64,000 nt of DNA, taken from NCBI RefSeq assembly GCF_947493875.1, contig NZ_CANLSU010000002.1, forward strand, positions 124,001-188,000, written 5' to 3'. Origin of the DNA: an uncultured Marinococcus sp. GTDB taxonomy: Bacteria; Bacillota; Bacilli; Bacillales; Marinococcaceae. The notes under the pieces were generated by a model. The model was given only the letters and a program-made list of their open reading frames with translations, was not told where the DNA came from and made no database searches. A program made the position numbers and the translations under genes. This document shows, piece after piece, positions 8,023 to 16,654 of the stretch. Within the stretch, counting starts at the first letter, position 1. Each line of letters opens with the position of its first letter.

Positions 8023-9717
8023 ATGATTACGAGTCATACAAATATTATTATCGCTGGCACAAGCATCGAAGGACTTGTGCTGGCACGGGCTTTGGAGCGC
8101 TATGATGTAAACGTCCGACTGCTTGAAGCCAAGAAGTCTCCTGCCCATGAACCGAAAGCACTGCTTTTATATGCGCGGACGCTTGAAGTGCTCGAAAGCG
8201 TTAAACTGGCAAAACCATTGCTGGAGGCAGGTATACCTTATCGTTCGCTGGAATTCAATTACGAAGGAAAACAGATTTTTACTCCTTCCTTCGATTTTTT
8301 GAAAAAAGAATCTCATTATCCGTTTGTATTATCGCTGGCTAACTGTGATGTGCAGCATATACTGCAGCGCTCGCTGGTGAAAACGTCTGTGGAGTGGGGG
8401 ACGAGCATTACTCAGCTGAAACAGAACGGTTTAAAAACAGAAGCGTTAATCGAAAAGAATAACATGGAAGAGCGGATCATTGCAGATTATGTCGTGGGGG
8501 CTGACGGGATTGACAGTGTGGTCCGGCAGCTTGCTTCTATTAAATGCAAAATGGAGGGCGGCTCGGAATTAATGATGGCGGATGTTAAAACAGAGAAGCG
8601 ACTGACAAATAATGCGCCGTCCATGATGTTTAATAAAAAAGGGATTATGTTTGCTGCAGACCTCCCGGGCCATCAGACGAGGATCATGATGGTCGACCGT
8701 GATAAGCCGGACGCCAGCCTTGAAAATACAGAAGCTTCCCTGCGGGGGCTCTACCAGAAAATCACGGGCCGTCCGTTGTCCATGCAGGCGGCGGTGACGG
8801 TACAGTCAAAGCAGGCTGTGTTTCATCAGGCAAAAGAATTTCGGGCAGGCGACATCTTTCTAGTTGGTGAAGCAGCACACGCCCATCACCCGATGACAAG
8901 CCAGAGTGTAAACCTTGGCATTCAAGACAGCATCAATTTAGGCTGGAAGCTGGGCATGGTATGCGCAAGAGCCTGTCCGGAAACGCTGCTTAAATCATAC
9001 GAGGTTGAGCGGCTTCCGGTCGCGAGAAAAGTTAACCGGACGACAGACTGGACGGTTCGAAGCCTGACTGTGCAAAAGCCTATTGCTGTGCAGGCAAGAA
9101 ACCGCACGCTGAAAATGGTGGAAATGATTGAACAGCTTCCGGAGGCCTTTATCCGTAGACTGTCGCATTTGTCTGTGAGATACCGGGCATCGGCGCCACC
9201 GTTGAACGAAGAGCTCAGGCGCGAAGGGGTGCTGCATCCGGGAGATCGGGTGCCCGACGCGGCATTAACGGATTTTGAAAATTGTAAGACCAGGTTGTAT
9301 GAGCATTTGCAGGAAGGGAAATTTTTATTTGTGATACGCACAAGCGGAAGCCGGATTGATAAGGAGTACGCATTTATTAAGCGGTGGATCCGTAAATCCG
9401 CTCCGTATTTTGGCAGCATGGTACAGCCTGCATTAGTGGCGCCGACACCGACAATGGGACAGCCTGATGACATTTTGTGCTGGAGTGAAAGACATTTAAG
9501 CAGAGAGTTCCGACAGTTAATCGGGCCAGGGGAATCTATGCTCGTACGGCCGGATGGTTATTTGCTTTTTCATAGTGACGCTGCAGAGTGGAGCAGCTGG
9601 AAGGATGCAGTTGAACTGTTTCTTACAGCAGGAGCTGAATGGAACCTGGAGGAGCGGGAAGCCCGGAAATGGTACCAAAACATTAAATCGGTCAGCCGCA
9701 GATGGACAAAAAGCTGA
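8023..9717 (+). CDS. FAD-dependent aromatic-type monooxygenase
   Basis: A 564-residue group A flavoprotein monooxygenase (FAD_binding_3 type). It shows an N-terminal Rossmann loop NIIIAGTSIEGL, a variant of GxGxxG with Ser at the third Gly position. The middle DYVVGADGIDSVVR motif and the FAD-ribityl motif GDIFLVGEAAHAHHP follow, then a C-terminal thioredoxin-like region as in phenol/pentachlorophenol hydroxylases. In the last motif GEAAH replaces the usual GDAAH. The enzyme would hydroxylate an aromatic or polyketide-like substrate using NAD(P)H. ATG 8023 is preferred; an upstream in-frame ATG (8008) is possible. It follows a GNAT gene and has its own terminator. Confidence 0.8.
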   Translation: MITSHTNIIIAGTSIEGLVLARALERYDVNVRLLEAKKSPAHEPKALLLYARTLEVLESVKLAKPLLEAGIPYRSLEFNYEGKQIFTPSFDFLKKESHYPFVLSLANCDVQHILQRSLVKTSVEWGTSITQLKQNGLKTEALIEKNNMEERIIADYVVGADGIDSVVRQLASIKCKMEGGSELMMADVKTEKRLTNNAPSMMFNKKGIMFAADLPGHQTRIMMVDRDKPDASLENTEASLRGLYQKITGRPLSMQAAVTVQSKQAVFHQAKEFRAGDIFLVGEAAHAHHPMTSQSVNLGIQDSINLGWKLGMVCARACPETLLKSYEVERLPVARKVNRTTDWTVRSLTVQKPIAVQARNRTLKMVEMIEQLPEAFIRRLSHLSVRYRASAPPLNEELRREGVLHPGDRVPDAALTDFENCKTRLYEHLQEGKFLFVIRTSGSRIDKEYAFIKRWIRKSAPYFGSMVQPALVAPTPTMGQPDDILCWSERHLSREFRQLIGPGESMLVRPDGYLLFHSDAAEWSSWKDAVELFLTAGAEWNLEEREARKWYQNIKSVSRRWTKS

Positions 9718-9744
9718 TATTTAGTAAATAAGAAAATCTCCCTT

Positions 9745-9781
9745 AAAGCCGGTACTGTATCCAACAGGTGCCGGCTTTTTG
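9745..9781 (+). terminator. terminator of the monooxygenase gene
   Basis: AAAGCCGGTAC pairs with GTGCCGGCTTT across a 12-base loop, followed by T residues. Confidence 0.8.
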
Positions 9782-9889
9782 AAACGCATGAACATATGTT
9801 ACGTAAAAACGAAAGAAAACATTGACATCTGCATTCCAAAAATAGGAAAATGTACGAGTTGAATGTCTAATAAGTAAGGAGAGGAAACC

Positions 9890-10816
9890 ATGTCATCGAT
9901 TTTAGAAGTGAATGACGTACATAAGCGTATTCGCGGTAAAGAAATCATTCAGGATCTGAATTTCTCTGTCGAACCGGGAGAGGTTTTTGGCTTTCTTGGA
10001 CCGAACGGTGCGGGAAAAACGACGACGATCCGTATGATGGTCGGACTCGCCCCTATTTCGTCCGGAGATATTCTTATCGACGGATACAGCATTCAGAAAT
10101 CGTACGCAAAGGCGATTAAACAGGTCGGAGCCATTGTGGAAAATCCGGAAATGTACAATCATTTAACAGCGGAAAAAAACCTGATTCACTTTGCCCGCAT
10201 GAACGGGAAGGTGGATCAGGATCGTATTGACGAGCTGCTCGACCTCGTGAAGCTTGGGCATGTGAAAAAGAAAAAAGTGCGCACCTTTTCGTTAGGGATG
10301 AAGCAGCGCCTCGGTATTGCCCAGGCGCTTTTGCACCGCCCAAAGCTGTTAATTTTAGACGAGCCGACCAACGGCCTGGATCCGGAAGGTATCCGGATGG
10401 TACGGGCTTACCTGCGCCGGTTGGCCGAGGAGGAAGGGCTGGCGGTGCTTGTTTCTAGCCATTTGCTCTCAGAAATGGAGCTGATGTGTGATCGTTTTGC
10501 GATTATCCAGGACGGTAAGCTGATTAGCATTGAAGATCAGCGCATCTCAGAAGGAGAAGGACGCCCGGTGCCGTACCAGATTGATGTTGGTCCGCAGAAG
10601 CTGGAGGCTGCGAGGCGGATGGTGAAAGAAGCTTATCCGGATCTGCAAATAGAAGAAGCAGACCAGCGGTTGACGATATACATAGAAAAAGAGAACGTCC
10701 CTGCCCTTCTGCGCTATGTCATGGAAGCCGGATTTGATATTTATGAAGCAAAAGAAGATAAACAAACGCTTGAAGACCGGTTTCTTCAAGCAACGTCGAA
10801 GGAGGGGTCCTCATGA
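9890..10816 (+). CDS. ABC-2 exporter ATPase (BcrA-like)
   Basis: A 308-residue ABC ATPase. Walker A is GPNGAGKTTTI, the signature is FSLGMKQRL (a degenerate LSGGQ) and Walker B LLILDEPTNGLDPEG, with the H-loop VSSHLL. The signature and the C-terminal extension resemble the BcrA/YfiL type that powers export of peptides or drugs. It sits on the cytoplasmic face and pairs with the permease that overlaps its stop codon. AAGGAGAGG precedes ATG 9890. The exported substrate is unknown. Confidence 0.9.
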   Translation: MSSILEVNDVHKRIRGKEIIQDLNFSVEPGEVFGFLGPNGAGKTTTIRMMVGLAPISSGDILIDGYSIQKSYAKAIKQVGAIVENPEMYNHLTAEKNLIHFARMNGKVDQDRIDELLDLVKLGHVKKKKVRTFSLGMKQRLGIAQALLHRPKLLILDEPTNGLDPEGIRMVRAYLRRLAEEEGLAVLVSSHLLSEMELMCDRFAIIQDGKLISIEDQRISEGEGRPVPYQIDVGPQKLEAARRMVKEAYPDLQIEEADQRLTIYIEKENVPALLRYVMEAGFDIYEAKEDKQTLEDRFLQATSKEGSS

Positions 10817-11772
10817 TCCGCCTGATTCAAAACGAATGGATGAAGCTGTTCTGGCGTATCAGCACATGGATAATGACAGCGATTCTGCTCCTCGGGGTGG
10901 TGGGTGTTCTTATTTATTCCATCACCAATCAGCCGTCATCGGATGAGCTGCCGTCAGAGGCGCAGTGGAAAGCAGAGACTCAGCAGCAGATTGAACAGGA
11001 TCGGCAGGCGCTCGAGGACAGTGGGGCTGCAACCGATTTTTATGAGCAGAGAATTGCGGAAAATGAATACCGCATCCAGAACGATCTGCCTCCGCAGGAC
11101 GCTACAGGAGAAAGCGTCTGGTCGTTCATGAGCACGAATACCGGGCTCCTCGATCTGCTGAGTATTTTTGTCATTATCGTAGCGGCGACAATTATTTCCT
11201 CTGAATTTAAAACCGGCACCATCAAGCTGCTTCTGGTCCGCCCGCCGTCCCGGATCAAGATACTGATGTCCAAGTACCTTACGGTCATCCTTTATGCTGT
11301 TGCAATGCTCGCTCTGCTTTTCGGGGCATCGTTTATTCTGGGAGCTCTTTTCTTTGGATTCGGTGAGCCTTCCACACAGTTAATCTATACGGACGGAGAG
11401 GTCGAACAACGCCCGCAGGTGCTTGCTTTGGCGATCGATTATCTGACCGGATCGGTGAATTTTGTCATGCTTGCGACGCTGGCCTTTGCCATTTCAGCCA
11501 TTTTCCGGAGTGAAGCGATGGCGATTGCCATCAGTGTTCTGTTATACGTAGTGGGCGCTGGTGTAACAAGTACTCTGGCTCTTGCCTACGACTGGCCGAA
11601 GTACCTGCTGTTTGCAAACACGAATCTGAATCAGTACTTTACAAGCGGAGGACCGCCGGTGGAAAGTATGACGCTTAGTTTTTCCGTTATCGTCCTGATT
11701 GTGTACTGGCTGATTTTTATGGGTTTTGCCATATGGATGTTCAAAAAGAGAGAAATTAGCGTAACTGGTTAA
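10813..11772 (+). CDS. ABC-2 exporter permease
   Basis: A 319-residue permease that begins inside the stop codon of the ATPase gene (ATGA overlap). One N-terminal helix (ISTWIMTAILLLGVVGVLIY) is followed by an extracytoplasmic, Gln/Glu-rich loop of about 85 residues. Five more helices follow, including the LLSIFVIIVAATIISSEFKTGTIK segment typical of BcrB/NatB permeases. It should form the membrane channel for the ATPase. The substrate is unknown; the context is compatible with bacteriocin or lantibiotic self-protection but does not prove it. Confidence 0.85.
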   Translation: MIRLIQNEWMKLFWRISTWIMTAILLLGVVGVLIYSITNQPSSDELPSEAQWKAETQQQIEQDRQALEDSGAATDFYEQRIAENEYRIQNDLPPQDATGESVWSFMSTNTGLLDLLSIFVIIVAATIISSEFKTGTIKLLLVRPPSRIKILMSKYLTVILYAVAMLALLFGASFILGALFFGFGEPSTQLIYTDGEVEQRPQVLALAIDYLTGSVNFVMLATLAFAISAIFRSEAMAIAISVLLYVVGAGVTSTLALAYDWPKYLLFANTNLNQYFTSGGPPVESMTLSFSVIVLIVYWLIFMGFAIWMFKKREISVTG

Positions 11773-11844
11773 GGAAAGTTGTTTGAATCCAGGTGTAGAC
11801 AGGGAACAAAATAATTGAGAGTAAATGAAGAGGAGTGTGCGCCT

Positions 11845-12288
11845 ATGGTGAAACGTACGGCTGAAAAAGTACTTGGAATTATTGCCGCTGTTTTAAGCGG
11901 TATCGGTATCGTTTTAGGAATTGTTCTGACGTTTGTAGATGCTTCTACGTTCGAGCAAATAAATCAAACCGTCCAGCAGCAGGGTGGAGAAACGATAAAT
12001 ACTCAGGAGGCGGCTGCCCAGGCTACAAATTATGGCATCAGTCTGATTATCTTTTCAGCGATTGCCACGATTCTTGCAGCGGTAGGCGTCTTTATGCTGA
12101 AGCGTAATAAACGCTCTGTCGCTTCCGGCATTTTGTTTTTTGCGGCAGCGATCGCTGGCTTTATAGCGATCAGCTTTTTAGCCATTATCCATTTTATTCT
12201 GCTCGTGGTGGCAGGCATTATGGCTCTTGTCCGCAAGCCGGACACGCCAGCCGATAATTCCGCAGATGTTCAGGAATATCCGGAATAA
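11845..12288 (+). CDS. DUF4064-type small membrane protein
   Basis: A 147-residue protein: MVKRTAEKVLGIIAAVLSG starts the first of about four hydrophobic helices. A Gln-rich outer loop (residues 36-55, QTVQQQGGETIN) separates the first two. This is the layout of the DUF4064 family common in Bacillaceae, with no known role. The ATG at 11845 has AGAGGAG at about 10 bases; a TTG ten codons upstream (11815) lacks a good site. It follows the ABC exporter after a 72-base gap and ends in its own terminator, so co-transcription is uncertain. Confidence 0.7.
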   Translation: MVKRTAEKVLGIIAAVLSGIGIVLGIVLTFVDASTFEQINQTVQQQGGETINTQEAAAQATNYGISLIIFSAIATILAAVGVFMLKRNKRSVASGILFFAAAIAGFIAISFLAIIHFILLVVAGIMALVRKPDTPADNSADVQEYPE

Positions 12289-12298
12289 CAGAAACGCG

Positions 12299-12327
12299 GG
12301 CTCCGAGAAATTCGGAGCTCTTTTTTA
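12299..12327 (+). terminator. Rho-independent terminator
   Basis: GCTCCGA and TCGGAGC form a stem with a short GAAAT loop, followed by TCTTTTTT. Confidence 0.85.
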
Positions 12328-12340
12328 TGAGGAGGGTGAA

Positions 12341-12841
12341 ATGAGGGTACTGGTGATTGCGGACACCCATATGCCGAAAAAAGCAAAAGAGTGGCCGGAG
12401 GAGCTCTATAAAGCATTTGCAGAAGCTGATTATATCATCCATGCCGGAGACTGGCAGAGCCTGGATGTGTGGCGGGACTTAAAAAAATATGCTCCGCTTA
12501 CCGGGGTATATGGAAATGTGGATGGGGACGAAATAAAAGCTGTCGTGAATGAGAAAGAGGAGATCGTTCTTGAAGGATGGCGTATCGGTATTATACATGG
12601 TCACGGAGAGAAGGGAACGGCTGAAAAAAGGGCCGGAGAAGCATTTTTCTCCGGCCAGAAGGATATTATCATTTTCGGGCATTCTCATATTCCGTACCTG
12701 CGGTATGCCGGGAAAACGTTGATGTTTAACCCAGGTTCGCCGACGGATAAACGAAAGGCGGCGATGTTTTCCTACGGGCTGCTTGACCTCAGTCATGACC
12801 ATTTTGAAGCTCGTCATGTGTTTTTTCCACGAAAAAGCTAA
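12341..12841 (+). CDS. YfcE/MJ0936-type metallophosphodiesterase
   Basis: A 166-residue calcineurin-like phosphoesterase. All five metal motifs are visible: ADTHMP, HAGDWQS, GNVDGD, the IHGHGEKG histidine and GHSHIP. Members hydrolyse phosphodiester bonds with two metal ions in the cytoplasm, and the natural substrate is usually unknown. The ATG at 12341 follows GGAGGG directly and is chosen over a long upstream in-frame extension that would cross the preceding terminator. It converges with the flavoprotein gene, the two stop regions overlapping by four bases with no terminator between. Confidence 0.9.
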   Translation: MRVLVIADTHMPKKAKEWPEELYKAFAEADYIIHAGDWQSLDVWRDLKKYAPLTGVYGNVDGDEIKAVVNEKEEIVLEGWRIGIIHGHGEKGTAEKRAGEAFFSGQKDIIIFGHSHIPYLRYAGKTLMFNPGSPTDKRKAAMFSYGLLDLSHDHFEARHVFFPRKS

Positions 12842-14166
12842 ACAAAATACTGAAGGTCCGAAGCGTTGGTCGGATATGCAAACATTGTCCGGGATAAGGA
12901 GCTCGCCGGTATCTCGTGCTGAATTACAAGCGTCATGTAGTTAATGAACGAGGCTGCATCACTGTTTAACGCGTGAGCGCCGACAACGATGTCCTTATCC
13001 TTATCAATAATTAATTTTACAAAAGCCGTTGCTTCGTTTTTGTGCTTGTACGTAAACCACGAGCTTACATCTTCGGTAACTACAGAAAGCCCGCGGGCGG
13101 AAGTTTCCTCACCTGTCAGGCCTACCGCTGTTAACCCGGGCACGGTGAATGCTGCAGAAGCGATTGGCCCGTAGTGAACGGGAGTGCTGTTGTTTTCAAG
13201 CAGGTTGGTGGAGACGTAGCCTGCCTCAAATCCGGCTAACGGAGTTAATGGGCTGCCGGCTGTATCTGCGCAGTCGCCAGCGGCATAAATATTTTCATTG
13301 GTGGTGTTTTGCAGATAGTCATTTACAGTAATGCCCCGTTTTTTATCATAGGCAGCTTCAGCCTTTTCCAGGTCCAGCGTTTGTACATTCGGTGTACGGC
13401 CGCTGCCGTGAACGACAATATCGCCGTAAAAGGAGTCTTCTGTTTTTGTATAAACCTGGTAGCCTTGTCCTTCCGGACGTATTTCAGCTGCTTCAGTATG
13501 CAGGTGTACATGTACACCGATCGATTCAGAGTAATCAATGAGCTGCTGGACAAGCTCAGTATCAAATCCTTTCAATGCATGGTCTCCGCGCTGTAGAATA
13601 TGAACATCGGCTCCAGCCCGTTTAGCGAGGTGGGCAAACTCAAAGGAAATGTAGCCCCCGCCGATAAAAACAATGCTTGATGGCAGCTGTTCAAGTTCAA
13701 GAAAATCATCGCTGCTGAGCATATGTTCAGCTCCTTCAATTGGAAGACTGGCAGGGCTTGCGCCGGTGGCGAGTACGAATTTTTTACTCTTAATGGGGTG
13801 TCCATCCACTTCTATAGTTTCACGGTCGGTAAAACGGGCACGTCCGTGCAGGGTGTCGATGCCGCTGTCTTTTAAGCTTTGTTCGATAGAGTCCGGGACC
13901 CCTTCGACAAAGGTGCGTTTGAAGTTCATTAAATCCTCCCACCGGATGGATAAACTGCCTTCAAGACCAAGGCCCTTCAGGCGCTGGGCCTGCTCGAGTA
14001 CTTCTGAAGCATGGATGAGCACCTTCTTCGGATCGCATCCGCGCAGGGCGCAGGTGCCGCCGTAAGGACGTTCATCCACTATTGCCGTGTTCCATCCGGC
14101 CTCGTTTAAGTTTCCGGCGGCGGTCATCCCCGCTGAACCGCTTCCGATTACGATCACATCATACAT
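12838..14166 (-). CDS. glutathione-reductase-like flavoprotein lacking the C-terminal His
   Basis: A 442-residue class I pyridine-nucleotide-disulfide oxidoreductase. It has an N-terminal FAD loop IGSGSAGMTAA, the redox disulfide GGTCALRGCDPKK (Cys-x4-Cys), the NAD(P) loop FIGGGYISFEFAH, the second FAD motif IYAAGDCAD and a C-terminal dimerisation domain. Unlike glutathione, lipoamide or mercuric reductases, the terminal HPTxxE motif reads AYPTNASD. The His-Glu catalytic dyad is therefore absent and the usual thiol chemistry is doubtful. An AAAGGAGGTAAATAT site serves the start. It is divergent from an MFS pump, 101 bases apart. Its substrate is unknown. Confidence 0.85.
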   Translation of the reverse strand: MYDVIVIGSGSAGMTAAGNLNEAGWNTAIVDERPYGGTCALRGCDPKKVLIHASEVLEQAQRLKGLGLEGSLSIRWEDLMNFKRTFVEGVPDSIEQSLKDSGIDTLHGRARFTDRETIEVDGHPIKSKKFVLATGASPASLPIEGAEHMLSSDDFLELEQLPSSIVFIGGGYISFEFAHLAKRAGADVHILQRGDHALKGFDTELVQQLIDYSESIGVHVHLHTEAAEIRPEGQGYQVYTKTEDSFYGDIVVHGSGRTPNVQTLDLEKAEAAYDKKRGITVNDYLQNTTNENIYAAGDCADTAGSPLTPLAGFEAGYVSTNLLENNSTPVHYGPIASAAFTVPGLTAVGLTGEETSARGLSVVTEDVSSWFTYKHKNEATAFVKLIIDKDKDIVVGAHALNSDAASFINYMTLVIQHEIPASSLSRTMFAYPTNASDLQYFV

Positions 14167-14267
14167 AATATTTACCTCCTTTAATCTCTTCGTTCCTATT
14201 CCTTTTGCTGGAAGAAATGAAACGAAGCTCGAAATGGAAAACTATTACTTGAAAGAAGGAACAGCAC

Positions 14268-15446
14268 ATGCAGTATGAAACAGGTGAATTCCACTCAGAA
14301 CGACTGACGACCGGGCTTTTGTTCTGGTCAGGGCTGATTGTTATGTCGAGCTTGTACATGACGATACCGCTCATACCAACTTTTTCGGAAGCTTTTCATA
14401 TTTCTGCCGGAGAAGCCGCCTGGGCGGGGAGTATTTTTTCAATCTTTTTTGCAGCTGGCTGCCTGCTGTATGGCCCTTTATCGGAACGGGTGGGGAGAAA
14501 ACGCACGATTGTAGCGGGTTTGTTGGTGCTTGCTGCCGTCACCCTTCTGCTCGGGATGGCGTCGACCTTTTCTGCTCTGCTGATCGGCCGCGCTCTTCAG
14601 GGGCTTGCGGCGGCATCATTTTCACCGGTAGCGCTTGCCTACATTGGCGATATGTTTACACCAGCTAAGAGAGGCTCGGTTATCGGGTTTATCAGCGCCG
14701 GATTTTTAATCGCGGGGATTTTCGGCCAGACGTGGAGCAGTGCCGCCGTGCAGGCGGCTAACTGGCACTGGGCCTTTTTGCTGCTTGGAATCATTTATGT
14801 GCTCACCTTTGTTTTAATGTGGCGTCTGCTTCCTGTGGATCCATCGAAAGGAAAAACGGGCGGTAAACCTTCGTTTGTCTCCCAGCTGCAGACAGCGGCC
14901 AGAAATAAAAGCCTGATGCTCTGTTTTATCGTCACTCTTTCGGTGCTGATGGTTTTTGTGGGGATGTATTCTTCGCTCGGACAGTATCTGCAGGGAGCAT
15001 TTCAGCTAAGTCAGGGCGACATTTTATACGTTCGCGCTGCGGGCCTCCTCGGCATTAGTGTTGCTTTTTTTACGGGAAAATGGAGCCGGCGTGTCGGCAG
15101 TCCGTTTATCCTTCGTCTCGGTCTCGGTATTGGAGCGCTCTCACTTTTGCTGATGCTCGTTACGGACAGCCTATGGCTGCTGGTGGCATGGAGCGTACTG
15201 TTTACAGCTGGAGCTGGTTTAATCGTTCCTGCGATAATTGCGCTCATCAATCAGGTGGGAGCTGAAGTGAGAGGCGTTGCAACGTCGCTGTACACATTTA
15301 TTTTATTTATCGGAGCCAGCATTGGCCCGGTGCTCAGTACCGCAGTGAGCCAGGCTGTGTCTGTCGAATGGGCCTTCGGCGTTCTCGCTTTGATTTACGC
15401 CGCCAGTTTTGTCACAGCTTTAGGAATACGTGTGCCAAAGCAGTAA
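14268..15446 (+). CDS. MFS transporter (DHA1-like drug/metabolite exporter)
   Basis: A 392-residue major facilitator with about 12 helices. The conserved cytoplasmic loop between helices 2 and 3 reads GPLSERVGRKRTIV, and the helix-4/5 region shows GRALQGLAAASFSPVALAYIGD. These are features of the DHA1/YnfM group of proton-driven exporters. ATG 14268 follows GAAGGAACAGC. It diverges from the flavoprotein gene, so a shared regulator is possible, but none is encoded next to it. A terminator follows immediately. The substrate is unknown. Confidence 0.85.
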   Translation: MQYETGEFHSERLTTGLLFWSGLIVMSSLYMTIPLIPTFSEAFHISAGEAAWAGSIFSIFFAAGCLLYGPLSERVGRKRTIVAGLLVLAAVTLLLGMASTFSALLIGRALQGLAAASFSPVALAYIGDMFTPAKRGSVIGFISAGFLIAGIFGQTWSSAAVQAANWHWAFLLLGIIYVLTFVLMWRLLPVDPSKGKTGGKPSFVSQLQTAARNKSLMLCFIVTLSVLMVFVGMYSSLGQYLQGAFQLSQGDILYVRAAGLLGISVAFFTGKWSRRVGSPFILRLGLGIGALSLLLMLVTDSLWLLVAWSVLFTAGAGLIVPAIIALINQVGAEVRGVATSLYTFILFIGASIGPVLSTAVSQAVSVEWAFGVLALIYAASFVTALGIRVPKQ

Positions 15447-15473
15447 AGAAGTCGTTGAACGGCTTCTTTTTTT
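15447..15473 (+). terminator. terminator of the MFS gene
   Basis: GAAGTCGT/ACGGCTTC stem with a TGA loop, followed by TTTTTTTG. Confidence 0.85.
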
Positions 15474-15515
15474 GTTTCGTGTGAATTTATTTAACATATT
15501 TTTTCTTCTGTATAG

Positions 15516-15659
15516 GTTTTATCGGGAAAAAATGCTGGAAAAGCAAGAATAAGAGAAATTAATGAAAGAAAATATAACAAAGTAATTTCTATAATGTCAT
15601 CTAATTACTCGAAATTTTCAGAAAACAATGATACGATAGAAATCCAATCGGATAAATAG
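15516..15659 (+). pseudogene. possible AT-rich protein-coding remnant without a start
   Basis: Between the MFS terminator and the NAT gene there is a 47-codon open frame that begins after a stop, has no usable start and ends at TAG 15657-15659. It reads GKARIREINERKYNK then VISIMSSNYSKFSENN, rich in Lys, Asn, Ile and Ser. That is protein-like but of a composition unlike the GC-richer genes around it. It may be the decayed C-terminus of a lost or horizontally acquired gene, or chance coding in AT-rich spacer. No ribosome binding site is seen. Confidence 0.25.
15613..15627 (+). promoter_or_regulatory. CodY-like box upstream of the NAT gene
   Basis: AATTTTCAGAAAACA matches the CodY consensus AATTTTCWGAAAATT at 13 of 15 positions and lies 77 bases before the NAT start. 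The stretch is AT-rich, so a chance match is possible. Confidence 0.35.
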
Positions 15660-15703
15660 TGAAGAATATATTTAGATAATTCAGATAAACAGGAGTGGTG
15701 AAC

Positions 15704-16546
15704 ATGGTTAAAAGCAGCACGAAGCGGTATTTGAAAGCCTTAAATTTGACGGTGGAGGAACCTTCTTTTTTTTATCTGGCAAAAATTATGAACGCTCACT
15801 TGTTTACCTTTCCGTTTGAAAATGCGAGCAAATTAATATATCACCAGGAAAATACCTGGGAAAATTATACGCCGGACGCCCAGAGCTTCGTTGATAACTT
15901 TGAAAAGCACCAGTTCGGCGGTACGTGCTTTACCGTTAATCAAAAGGTGGCGGCTATACTTCATGATTTAGGCTTTGATGCTTACAACATTAATATGGGA
16001 CCGGAGCATATCGCTACTGTCGTCCGGCTGCAGGGTGAGCATGTCCTCGTGGATTGTGCTGTTTCAGCACCGATTTTTTCCCCGGTGCGCCTGGAGAGGT
16101 CTGACCGGAACATTTATATGTATCACGACGAAAAGATTGTCATCAGTCCGGTGGATAAAGAAAGCCACCTGTATGAATTCAAACGCTATATAAAGGGGAC
16201 GCTGACAAAAGACCAGTGGGTGTTTGACGCAGGGCTTTCGAGAAACAGAAAATACCTTGATAATATGGTGAATCATTCTCACCGGGAAGACGCTATGTTT
16301 ATGTCACTGCTGAGACTGCAGATGTGGCAGCCGACGCGGAATATTACGTTGAAAAATAATCGGATGCGCATCTATCATCCGGATGGCACTACGGAAAAAA
16401 GAGAGCTTCAGTCGATTGAAGAGATCGAAGAGGCGGTCCAGCATGAATTCGGACTCGGAAAACTGCCTGTGCGAAAAGCGGTCGAATACCTTGAGGCTAA
16501 AGGAATCGACGTATTTGCCTCTTTAAATAAAGAAGAAGCATCTTAA
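15704..16546 (+). CDS. arylamine N-acetyltransferase (NAT)
   Basis: A 280-residue NAT-fold enzyme. The catalytic triad is visible as FGGTCFTVN (Cys75), HIATVV (His102) and LVDCAVSAP (Asp117). It transfers acetyl from acetyl-CoA to arylamines, hydrazines or related amines in the cytoplasm. The motif around the Cys (GGTCFTVN instead of the common RGGYCFELN) places it in the divergent Bacillus branch. The ATG at 15704 has AGGAG at 8 bases; two GTGs just upstream overlap that site. It is monocistronic, with its own terminator and a CodY-like box upstream. Confidence 0.8.
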   Translation: MVKSSTKRYLKALNLTVEEPSFFYLAKIMNAHLFTFPFENASKLIYHQENTWENYTPDAQSFVDNFEKHQFGGTCFTVNQKVAAILHDLGFDAYNINMGPEHIATVVRLQGEHVLVDCAVSAPIFSPVRLERSDRNIYMYHDEKIVISPVDKESHLYEFKRYIKGTLTKDQWVFDAGLSRNRKYLDNMVNHSHREDAMFMSLLRLQMWQPTRNITLKNNRMRIYHPDGTTEKRELQSIEEIEEAVQHEFGLGKLPVRKAVEYLEAKGIDVFASLNKEEAS

Positions 16547-16548
16547 GT

Positions 16549-16577
16549 AAAACCGGCGCAGGCAGCGCCGGTTTTTT
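16549..16577 (+). terminator. terminator of the NAT gene
   Basis: AACCGGCGC/GCGCCGGTT stem with a small AGGCA loop, followed by TTTTTG. Confidence 0.9.
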
Positions 16578-16654
16578 GTTTGCAGACGGTTGCGGCCGGT
16601 TATCGGTATCGCATATGATAGACAGATAATATTAACACAGGGCAGGTGTTTGGA

